Origin: Chloroflexota bacterium
GTDB lineage: Bacteria; Chloroflexota; Dehalococcoidia; Tepidiformales; Tepidiformaceae
Direction: 5' to 3'
Assembly: GCA_025350285.1 (NCBI GenBank)
Contig: JANXYE010000599.1
Span: 1-7,848 of the forward strand
Length of the DNA stretch: 7,848 bases
Part shown: positions 1-5,548 of the stretch, in pieces
Position numbering within the stretch: position 1 is the first letter of the stretch
Layout: every line of letters starts with the position of its first letter
Notes under the pieces: model-generated
What the model saw: only the letters and a program-made list of their open reading frames with translations
Databases searched by the model: none
Told to the model about the DNA's origin: nothing
Program-made: the position numbers and the translations under genes

Positions 1-964
1 CGCCGCCGCGGGCGAGGGGAAGCGATTCCCCGAGCACCGCGACTTTCTCCTTCTCTGTAACCGTCGCCGCATGTTCCATGAGCAGACCCATCAGGTCTGC
101 CCGGTGGCTCGCGATAATCGCCGTCACGGCGTACCGGTAGACATCGACGGTTGAGGAGCCGAGGAGTTGGCGAAGCGCGCTGGCCAGAAACGCGTCAGGC
201 TCGTGATCAATTAAGAGGTCGCTGTAGCCCAGGAGGACGATCTCGCGCTGGGAAGAGCTGTGCCGTCCGGCCGCCGCTTCCAGCATCTCCCCGAGGTCCA
301 TCGCCTCACGCCGATTCCCGGAGTACCGCTCGACGACCGGCTGCAGCGCGTAGGCCGGGAGGTCGCGCAACCAGCGGAGGCACTCGGCCACCACCTCTTG
401 GTGCCCATGCTTCGTCGAAAGGACGAAGAGGAGCAGCGCGAGGTCCTCGCCGTTCGCGGCCAGCACCTTCGCCGCCGTCAGCGCGGGCTCTCCGCTGTTC
501 ACGCTCGTGTGGCGCCCATCCGCCAGCGACTGAGCCGCCCGGATGGCCGCCCGCTTCGGGTCGAGCCGTTGCAGCGCCGCCATGCCCGCCGCCCGCAAGA
601 GCGTTGGCCCGCCGACCTCCTGCATTGAGGGCTCGAACGTCGTCGCCGCCCTATCGAAGATGTCCGCGTCCTCCGCCGTTGAGATGTACCGTAGCGCCCG
701 CACGATGGCCGCTCGCGTGAATGCCCCGGGGTCGCGACGCGGCGTATCCGCGAGTTCCCGGTACCTCCGCAGCAGCGCCGGGCGGGCCCCCAGGAGCGGG
801 TCCGCCGCGAGCACCTCCGCGCAGCGGAAGACCACATCGAAGTTCGTCTCCTCCGATTCGAGCACTTCGAGCGCGAAGGCGGCCCGCGCCGCCGGGTCGC
901 CACGCAGCGCCATCAGACGGTCCGAGGCGCGCCGGGCCGTCGCCGAGTTGCTCGTCTTCGCCAT
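1..964 (-). CDS. Helical-repeat (HEAT/ARM-like) protein, partial: C-terminus beyond left edge
   Basis: I do not recognise a specific family. The reading frame is open without a stop from the ATG at 964 down to base 2, giving 321 residues. An in-frame TAG lies three codons upstream (973-975) with no other start between, so the ATG at 964 is the only possible start. The protein is almost wholly helical and rich in Ala, Leu and Arg, with repeated paired-helix units such as FTRAAIVRALRYI (82-94), LLRAAGMAALQRLDP (122-136) and VAECLRWLRDLP (192-203), which suggests an alpha-solenoid used for protein binding. There is no signal peptide, membrane segment or catalytic motif, so it is probably cytoplasmic. 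It is divergent from aat with an 81-bp gap. Confident that the gene is real because reading frame, start and composition agree; the HEAT/ARM call is inference from helix periodicity. A purely structural or unrelated helical domain remains possible. Confidence 0.75.
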   Translation of the reverse strand, partial: MAKTSNSATARRASDRLMALRGDPAARAAFALEVLESEETNFDVVFRCAEVLAADPLLGARPALLRRYRELADTPRRDPGAFTRAAIVRALRYISTAEDADIFDRAATTFEPSMQEVGGPTLLRAAGMAALQRLDPKRAAIRAAQSLADGRHTSVNSGEPALTAAKVLAANGEDLALLLFVLSTKHGHQEVVAECLRWLRDLPAYALQPVVERYSGNRREAMDLGEMLEAAAGRHSSSQREIVLLGYSDLLIDHEPDAFLASALRQLLGSSTVDVYRYAVTAIIASHRADLMGLLMEHAATVTEKEKVAVLGESLPLARGG

Positions 965-970
965 CGCTCG

Positions 971-976
971 ATTCTA
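971..976 (-). promoter_or_regulatory. Candidate -10 box (TAGAAT) of a leaderless promoter
   Basis: On the minus strand TAGAAT sits six bases (CGAGCG) before the ATG of the helical-repeat gene. It matches the sigma70-type -10 consensus at five of six positions. Transcription would begin at or within a base or two of the ATG, leaving no 5' UTR, and no Shine-Dalgarno sequence is visible. No good -35 hexamer is found 16-18 bp upstream. Leaderless genes with a TANNNT box at this distance are known in several high-GC phyla; its use here is inference. Confidence 0.4.
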
Positions 977-1045
977 CCGTCCCGGCGCAATCCGCTACGC
1001 TTCCCGCGTGCACCTCGATAAACATCCCCGCGTGGCGGCCTGACC

Positions 1046-1768
1046 GTGCAGGTCCCGCGCATCCCCATCGACATACGCACGCCCGGCCCGGCGCAGCCGC
1101 TCCCCGTCTCACCCTACCTCTGGCCGAAGCACGACGACATGCCCCCGGACGGCCCCGTCGCGATGGGCGGCGACTTCGAACCGTCGTCCGTTATCTCGGC
1201 CTACCGCGCCGGCATCTTCCCCTGGCCGCACTCCCAGCAAGAACTCCTCTGGTTCTCGCCTGATCCGAGGGCGATCCTCCCGCTGGACGGGCTGTACGTC
1301 TCGCAGCGACTGGCCCGCACACTCCGCCAGGGACGCTTTCGGGTGACGCTGGATGCCGCCTTCCCCTACGTCGTCGCGGGCTGTGCGAACCGCCCTGAAG
1401 GCACCTGGATCACGCCAGCAATCCTTCGCGCCTACACCCGGCTGGCCCAACTCGGGTGGGCCCACAGCTTCGAAACGTGGAACGCGGACGGGCAGCTGGC
1501 CGGCGGCCTCTACGGCGTGCAGGTCGGCCGGATGTTCGGGGCGGAGTCCATGTTCCATCGTGAAACCGATGCCTCGAAGGTGGCCATGGCCGCCCTCGTC
1601 CAGTGGGCCGCTGATTCAGGCGTCGAACTTATTGACATTCAGGCCCTGACCGACCATACCCAGCGCATGGGCGGTATCGAAATCTCGCGCGCGGAGTACA
1701 TGCTCCGCCTCCAGGCCGCACTCGCCTCCCCGGGATTGTCCGACCTGGAAACCCCGAACAGACGCTGA
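1046..1768 (+). CDS. aat: Leucyl/phenylalanyl-tRNA--protein transferase
   Basis: Transfers Leu or Phe from aminoacyl-tRNA to proteins with N-terminal Lys or Arg, marking them for ClpS-ClpAP degradation (bacterial N-end rule); cytoplasmic. At 240 residues it is close to the E. coli enzyme (234). Family motifs are all present and in order: PYLWP (23-27), GGDF (41-44), AYRAGIFPW (52-60), WFSPDPRAILPL (69-80), EGTWIT (118-123), HSFETW (140-145), GGLYGVQVGRMFGAESMFHR (153-172), ELIDIQ (194-199) and RMGGIEISR (207-215). E167 and D197 align with E. coli E156 and D186, the residues implicated in catalysis, so it should be active. The GTG at 1046 is chosen because an in-frame TAA at 1019-1021 closes the frame upstream and the next ATG (1139) would remove the conserved PYLWP segment. 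No clear Shine-Dalgarno is visible. It faces the phosphoesterase gene tail to tail. Confidence 0.96.
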   Translation: MQVPRIPIDIRTPGPAQPLPVSPYLWPKHDDMPPDGPVAMGGDFEPSSVISAYRAGIFPWPHSQQELLWFSPDPRAILPLDGLYVSQRLARTLRQGRFRVTLDAAFPYVVAGCANRPEGTWITPAILRAYTRLAQLGWAHSFETWNADGQLAGGLYGVQVGRMFGAESMFHRETDASKVAMAALVQWAADSGVELIDIQALTDHTQRMGGIEISRAEYMLRLQAALASPGLSDLETPNRR

Positions 1769-1784
1769 CCACGCGAAAACGTTC

Positions 1785-1839
1785 CTCCCCCTCTCCCGCG
1801 AGGTACGAAGTCGGGAGAGGGGGCCGGGGGGTGAGGGCC
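1785..1839. repeat. REP-like dispersed palindromic repeat
   Basis: The hairpin plus its right flank, read on the minus strand as GCCCTCACCCCCCGG followed by CCCCCTCTCCCG, resembles a widespread class of C/T-rich intergenic palindromes in high-GC genomes. When read through, these give spurious peptides of the type LTPxPPLP...AGEGE. That peptide signature appears here in a minus-strand frame (LTPRPPLP, then AGEGEER), which supports the assignment. Only one copy is in the window, so copy number in the genome cannot be seen. The classification rests on recalled resemblance, not a search. Confidence 0.55.
1787..1823. terminator. Perfect 12-bp stem-loop in the convergent gap; probable bidirectional terminator
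   Basis: The arms are CCCCCTCTCCCG (1787-1798) and CGGGAGAGGGGG (1812-1823) around a 13-base loop. The hairpin lies between the converging stops of aat (1768) and the phosphoesterase (1846), the expected place for a shared terminator. Neither side has a T-run, so it is not a canonical intrinsic terminator. It could instead stabilise mRNA 3' ends, as REP elements do. Confidence 0.55.
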
Positions 1840-1843
1840 GAGC

Positions 1844-2839
1844 TCACGGCTCCGTCCAGAAGCCCGTGAGCGGCGCGACCCCCGCTGCTCGCCCTGGCGG
1901 CACGAAGCCCCACGCCCGCGCGACCGTCGCTAACAGCGAATAGTGCGTGTAGGCATTCGAATCAACCGTCCCCGCTCGCGCCAGCGGCGAAAGCACGATC
2001 GTCGCGATCCGCCCTCCAGCCGCCACCGCGCAGCAGCCCGCGTCGCTCGTGCCTTCGTCGTACATGATGAAGAGCACCCCGCCCTCGCGGAACGCGGCCG
2101 AGGCCAGTACCCCCGGTACCACCGTGCTCAGCCAACGGTCGGACTCAGCGCGCGAACAGTCATGCCCGTCGTGGCAGAGATCCGGCGTGATCCAGGCGTA
2201 GTCCGGGAGAGTCCCGCTCACGAGGTCCGTCGCGAACTCCGTAAACGGCACGACGCGCGCACAGCGCTCCGGATTGTCCCGGATGCTTTTGAAGTAGATG
2301 AACGGGTTGTGCTTCTGCGCATAGCGCCCCGAACCCGCCCCCTTGAAGCAGGCCCTCGGCGCGCCTTCCATGTACGCCTTCCACGTCCGCCCGCTCGCCT
2401 CGACGCCATCGACGATGTTCGGCCCATCCACGAGGCAATCCGTGCAATTGCTGTGCACGCCGAAGGTGTCGCCGCCAACCATCGCGAGGTAGTTCGGGAG
2501 GCTCGGGTGGCAGATAGCGTAGAACTGGTTGAGCACGGCGCCCTGCGCGGCCAGCCCGTTGAGGTACGGCATCGACGCGCTCCCGGTGACCGAGGTCGCC
2601 TCTTCGTTCTCCAGCACGATCGTGAAGACGTGCGAAAACGCGGGCACCGGCGACGCCGCGTCAGTAGCCGGACTGGCCGGGCTCGCGAGGATCGGCCCGC
2701 CATAGCCGGGACACGGCCCATTCGGTGGTGCGACATACCGGACGTAGACGAGCGCGCCGATCGCGATCAGGGTCGCGAATCCGGCCAGCGCATAGAGGTA
2801 CAGCGGCGGGCGGCGGGCGGCCCCAATCAGGTTGCCCAC
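1844..2839 (-). CDS. Membrane-anchored extracytoplasmic phosphoesterase (acid phosphatase/phospholipase C superfamily)
   Basis: Predicted metal-dependent phosphomonoesterase or phospholipase C of the PF04185 type, acting outside the membrane. Residues 11-37 form one hydrophobic segment after a basic start, a signal anchor or uncleaved signal peptide, followed by a Pro/Ala/Ser-rich spacer (about 38-67). The catalytic domain (68-331) shows the family motifs in order: VFTIVLENEE (71-80; E77-N78 as likely metal ligands), HPSLPNY (111-117; S113 a plausible nucleophile), KHNPF (176-180), PDLCHDGHDC (219-228), YDEG (260-263; D261-E262 as likely metal ligands) and THYSLLATVARAWG (298-311). Ten cysteines in this domain and spacer fit disulfide bonds in an exported protein. 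The GTG start follows the CoA-transferase stop by 11 bp, so the two are probably co-transcribed. The substrate (phosphate monoester or phospholipid) cannot be told from sequence. Motif order makes the family call strong; residue roles are by analogy. Confidence 0.9.
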   Translation of the reverse strand: MGNLIGAARRPPLYLYALAGFATLIAIGALVYVRYVAPPNGPCPGYGGPILASPASPATDAASPVPAFSHVFTIVLENEEATSVTGSASMPYLNGLAAQGAVLNQFYAICHPSLPNYLAMVGGDTFGVHSNCTDCLVDGPNIVDGVEASGRTWKAYMEGAPRACFKGAGSGRYAQKHNPFIYFKSIRDNPERCARVVPFTEFATDLVSGTLPDYAWITPDLCHDGHDCSRAESDRWLSTVVPGVLASAAFREGGVLFIMYDEGTSDAGCCAVAAGGRIATIVLSPLARAGTVDSNAYTHYSLLATVARAWGFVPPGRAAGVAPLTGFWTEP

Positions 2840-2843
2840 ACGG

Positions 2844-2848
2844 TCCCT
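2844..2848 (-). promoter_or_regulatory. Ribosome binding site of the phosphoesterase gene
   Basis: AGGGA on the minus strand ends four bases before the GTG at 2839 and lies wholly in the 11-bp gap after the CoA-transferase stop (2851-2853). It supports the GTG as the start and indicates independent initiation within a shared transcript. Confidence 0.6.
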
Positions 2849-2850
2849 GG

Positions 2851-5286
2851 TCAGGACAGCGCGCCTTCCGCCGCAAACCGGGCCACCTCATCCTCGCTCA
2901 ACCCGAGCAACTCCCGCAGCACGTAATCCGTGTCCTCACCGAGGCAGGGCGCCGCCTTGTGCAGCTTGCCGGGTGTGGCCGAAAACCTCGTCGCCAGCCC
3001 GTCGTAGGGCGTCGGCCCCATCTCCGTGTGGTCGAGCGTGACGAAGAACCCGCGGGCGGCCAGCTGCGGGTCCTCGTACAGGTCCGTGGGACGAAGCACC
3101 GCGTACGCGGGCACATCCGCTTCCCGCAGCGTCTTCGCCAGCGCGAACGCGTCCTTGTCCCCGCACCAGGCGTTCAGCGTATCGTCAACAGGCACACGGT
3201 CGAAACGGTCGTCGATCGAGATACCCGCCACCGACCGCAACGCTTGCCACTGCGCCTCGCTCTCGACCGCGATAGAAACGTAACGTTCGATACCCTCCGT
3301 CGCGTACACCCCATGCGGCGCGGCGTACAGGGAATCCAAGCCCGCCGGCCCCGCGACACGTCCGTTCACTGTGTAGTCCAGGATGAGCGGCTCAAGGAAG
3401 TGGATCGCCGCCTCCCCCTGCGCGAGGTCGATGTGCTGCCCGACGCCCGTCTTCTGCCGGTGCATCAGCGCCGCCGTCAACGCCGCCACCCCAAAACGCG
3501 GGTTGATGAAGTCCGTGTAGGCGCCCCACGGCCCCGCCGGCGGCCGGTCCGGCCAGCCCGTGATCGCCTGCAGCCCGGCAATGCATGCTCCCTGGCCGCC
3601 GAAGCCGGTGTAGGCCGCCTCCGGTCCCGTTTGGCCGCGGAGACACGAACTCAGCATTACGAGGTCGGGCCGGTCCTTACTCAGCGTTTCGTAGTCGAGC
3701 CCGAATTTCTTCATCGTTCCCGGCGTGAAGCTCTCGACCACGACATCCGCCCAATCCACGAGCTTCTTCGCCAGATCCCGTCCGGCCGCCGTCGAAAGGT
3801 CGCAGGCCAGCCCCAGCTTCGACGTGTTGACAAACGCCATGAACTGCGAGCGGTTGAGCCCGCTCACCCCGTCCTTGAACGGCGGCAGCAGCCTCAGGAC
3901 ATCCGGGTGAGCGCTCGATTCGACACGCACCACCGTCGCGCCGTGGTCCGCCAGCGCCTTGCTGATGATCGGCCCAACCCCGACCCACGAGAAATCCGCC
4001 ACCTTCAGCCCCGCGAACGCCTGCCTGCGCGGCTCAGTCGAGACGTTCAGCTCCAGCATCCGCTCCGGGACCGGCTTTCGAACCAGGTCCTGGTGTTCGC
4101 CGAGCCGCGGCGCGGGCCGCTCCATCGTCAGCGGCGTCTCGGAAAGTTTCGCGAACGGCCCCGGATGGATGCGCCCGCCCACCATCGTCCAGTAGTCGCG
4201 GGCCGCCAATTGCGGGTCGTTGACCAGGTCCGCCACCGTGAAGAACGGGGCGAGCAGAGTGCCGGTCCGCACCGCGAACGCCTGGACTTCGGCCTTGGTC
4301 TTCGTCTTGAGGAAAGCTTTCGTCGTGTCGATGGAAAGCACCATCTGGGCAGTGGTGATAACCCCAGCCACCGCGTCGCCGATCCAGTTGTTCCAGTTGA
4401 TGCCGCGCAGTTCCGCCGGGAGTGAGCCGTCCGTCTCGGCCCAGGCCATGATCTCGTTGTGGGTTCGCGTGCCCACAACCGGAAGCGCAATCGCGTAGGT
4501 GAGGAACCCGTCGGCGCACTCGATCGTTCTTGGGATCGCCAGGCCGGGCAGAAGCTCCGGTGGCGGCAACGCCCGTTGTTCGCAAAATCCCGGAGGGTTG
4601 GCGTGGACCATCGACGGGTAGCCGGTCGCGTTCATCAGCGTCCAGACCATCGCCGCCTGCGCCGAAACGTCCAGGTGCTGACCCAGGCCCGACCGCATTC
4701 GTTCGTGCAGCGCGACCACCGCATCGGCCGCCGCCTGGGCTCCGGCATGGAACCAGGCCTGCGGGTAGCCGACTGGCACTGGCGGCCGGTCGCCATCGCC
4801 CTGGAGGCTGAGCAACCCGCCCGCCGCTTCGAGCGTCAGGTCCGTCGCCGGAGAGTTCGCCTCTGGGCCGTCCTGCCCGAAAGGCGACACCGACACGTAC
4901 ACAAGCCGCGGGTTAAACGCCGAAAGCGTCATGTAGTCGAGCCGCTTCTTGGCCATCGCACCGGGCTCGAAGGATTCGATGAGCACGTCCGCCGTCATCA
5001 CCAGCGCCAGCAGGTGCTCCCGGTCGTAGCGGTCGTTGAGGTCCAGTTCGACGCTCTTCTTCCCCATACCGACCGATGCCCAGTAGAGCGACCCGTCCAC
5101 CTCTCCCTCGCGCCCGGCTTCGAACGGCGGCATGAAACGCGCCGCGCAACCGCCCGGCGGCTCTACTTTGATGACTTCCGCGCCGAGGTCGGCGAGCAAC
5201 CGCCCGGCAAGTTCCGCCCGTGGTGTGGCAAGGTCAACAACGCGGATCCCGGTCAAGGGGGCCGCGGATGGGCTGCGCTGCTTCAC
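2851..5286 (-). CDS. Tandem two-domain family III CoA-transferase (CaiB/BaiF type)
   Basis: Moves CoA between carboxylic acids and acyl-CoAs; cytoplasmic. At 811 residues it is twice the usual family length (about 380-420) because it holds two complete copies. Copy 1 spans about 12-400: GIRVVDLAT (13-21), AEVIKVEPPGG (36-46), LIESFEPGAMAKKRLDY (102-118), SPFGQDGPE (134-142), GLGQHLDVS (200-208), DPQLAARDYW (357-366). Copy 2 spans about 426-805: GLKVADFSWVGVGP (426-439), ATVVRVES (450-457), VVESFTPGTMKKFGLDY (516-532), GQTGPE (551-556), GPWGAYTDFINPRFG (585-599), GVGQHIDLA (614-622), DPQLAARGFF (739-748). A linker of about 25 residues joins them. The copies differ clearly, so this resembles fused alpha and beta subunits of heteromeric transferases such as BbsEF rather than a recent duplication. 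The GTG start fits the family's usual start just before G-[IL]-R-V. The phosphoesterase follows 11 bp downstream. Substrate unknown. Confidence 0.92.
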   Translation of the reverse strand: MKQRSPSAAPLTGIRVVDLATPRAELAGRLLADLGAEVIKVEPPGGCAARFMPPFEAGREGEVDGSLYWASVGMGKKSVELDLNDRYDREHLLALVMTADVLIESFEPGAMAKKRLDYMTLSAFNPRLVYVSVSPFGQDGPEANSPATDLTLEAAGGLLSLQGDGDRPPVPVGYPQAWFHAGAQAAADAVVALHERMRSGLGQHLDVSAQAAMVWTLMNATGYPSMVHANPPGFCEQRALPPPELLPGLAIPRTIECADGFLTYAIALPVVGTRTHNEIMAWAETDGSLPAELRGINWNNWIGDAVAGVITTAQMVLSIDTTKAFLKTKTKAEVQAFAVRTGTLLAPFFTVADLVNDPQLAARDYWTMVGGRIHPGPFAKLSETPLTMERPAPRLGEHQDLVRKPVPERMLELNVSTEPRRQAFAGLKVADFSWVGVGPIISKALADHGATVVRVESSAHPDVLRLLPPFKDGVSGLNRSQFMAFVNTSKLGLACDLSTAAGRDLAKKLVDWADVVVESFTPGTMKKFGLDYETLSKDRPDLVMLSSCLRGQTGPEAAYTGFGGQGACIAGLQAITGWPDRPPAGPWGAYTDFINPRFGVAALTAALMHRQKTGVGQHIDLAQGEAAIHFLEPLILDYTVNGRVAGPAGLDSLYAAPHGVYATEGIERYVSIAVESEAQWQALRSVAGISIDDRFDRVPVDDTLNAWCGDKDAFALAKTLREADVPAYAVLRPTDLYEDPQLAARGFFVTLDHTEMGPTPYDGLATRFSATPGKLHKAAPCLGEDTDYVLRELLGLSEDEVARFAAEGALS

Positions 5287-5544
5287 TGCCTGTCCAATCC
5301 CAGAGGCGAGGTCCCCTGTCCGTTCAGCGGCCCGGCGATCGCCCGAGAAGTCTACAATGGGGCGGGCCTGGTCGCTGAAGCGCCCGTTCGGGCGGAAGCC
5401 GCCCCCGGCGCGACGTGTTTTCTTGGCCGGCTCACGCTCATCTCTGGATCAGGTTGTGCGGCCTAGGATGCCTCGCATGAGCACAACCAGCCATCTCCGA
5501 CCGTCCCCAGCGGGCGGCAGCCTTCGCCGCCAGACGATGTCCGC
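5287..5544. other. Divergent intergenic region between the CoA-transferase and adaptor genes
   Basis: This 258-bp gap must carry promoters for both flanking genes. Two short GC hairpins share an arm: CGCCCG/CGGGCG at 5381-5394 and GGGCGG/CCGCCC at 5390-5404. They can form only one at a time. A T-rich stretch, GTTTTCTT, follows at 5417-5424. TACAAT at 5353-5358 (plus strand) and TAGGAT at 5464-5469 (plus strand) resemble -10 boxes, but neither has a convincing -35. For the minus-strand CoA-transferase only TAGACT, near 5350-5355, can be suggested, and weakly. No operator repeat or riboswitch fold is recognised. Confidence 0.4.
5464..5469 (+). promoter_or_regulatory. Candidate -10 box (TAGGAT) upstream of the adaptor gene
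   Basis: TAGGAT lies seven bases before an ATG at 5477, nearly the same geometry as the TAGAAT box of the helical-repeat gene. Transcription would then start about at that ATG. No -35 hexamer is visible at 16-18 bp. Single-hexamer matches are common by chance, so this is tentative. Confidence 0.3.
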
Positions 5545-5548
5545 ATGA
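5477..5548 (+). CDS. Possible leaderless 23-residue leader ORF coupled to the adaptor gene
   Basis: The frame runs from the ATG at 5477 (or 5468, three codons earlier) to a TGA at 5546-5548. It encodes a short Ser/Arg/Pro-rich peptide beginning MSTTSHLRPS, with no recognisable function. Its stop overlaps the adaptor start as ATGA (5545-5548), a usual layout for translational coupling. The adaptor ATG has no Shine-Dalgarno sequence of its own, which would be explained if ribosomes arrive from this ORF. It could equally be chance: short frames are common in GC-rich gaps, and the same frame extends back antisense through the CoA-transferase gene. Low confidence. Confidence 0.3.
   Translation: MSTTSHLRPSPAGGSLRRQTMSA

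Noticed and set aside
16..31. GGGGAA/TTCCCC hairpin with a four-base loop
   Set aside because: It lies inside the helical-repeat coding frame and is explained by codons for GESLP; not a terminator in context.
1017..1022. GATAAA as a -10 box for aat
   Set aside because: Weak match, no -35 partner and ordinary A/T-rich chance occurrence; not enough to call a promoter.
721..1263. Plus-strand frame overlapping the helical-repeat gene and the aat start
   Set aside because: Pro/Arg-rich and in the wrong frame for aat, whose motifs lie in the frame beginning at 1046.
1629..1913. Minus-strand 94-codon frame containing LTPRPPLP and AGEGEER
   Set aside because: It is the spurious read-through of the REP-like repeat plus out-of-frame aat and phosphoesterase sequence, not a gene.
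1943..2926. 327-codon plus-strand frame opposite the phosphoesterase
   Set aside because: Antisense shadow with Arg-rich sequence; the minus-strand gene has every family motif in order.
2725..4425. 566-codon plus-strand open frame opposite the CoA-transferase gene
   Set aside because: It is Arg/Pro/His-rich, has no recognisable motif and lies wholly antisense to a strongly conserved gene; long antisense frames are expected at this GC content.
4459..5466. 335-codon plus-strand frame antisense to the CoA-transferase start and extending into the intergenic region
   Set aside because: Composition is shadow-like and Arg-rich. The intergenic tail alone carries no motif or ribosome site.
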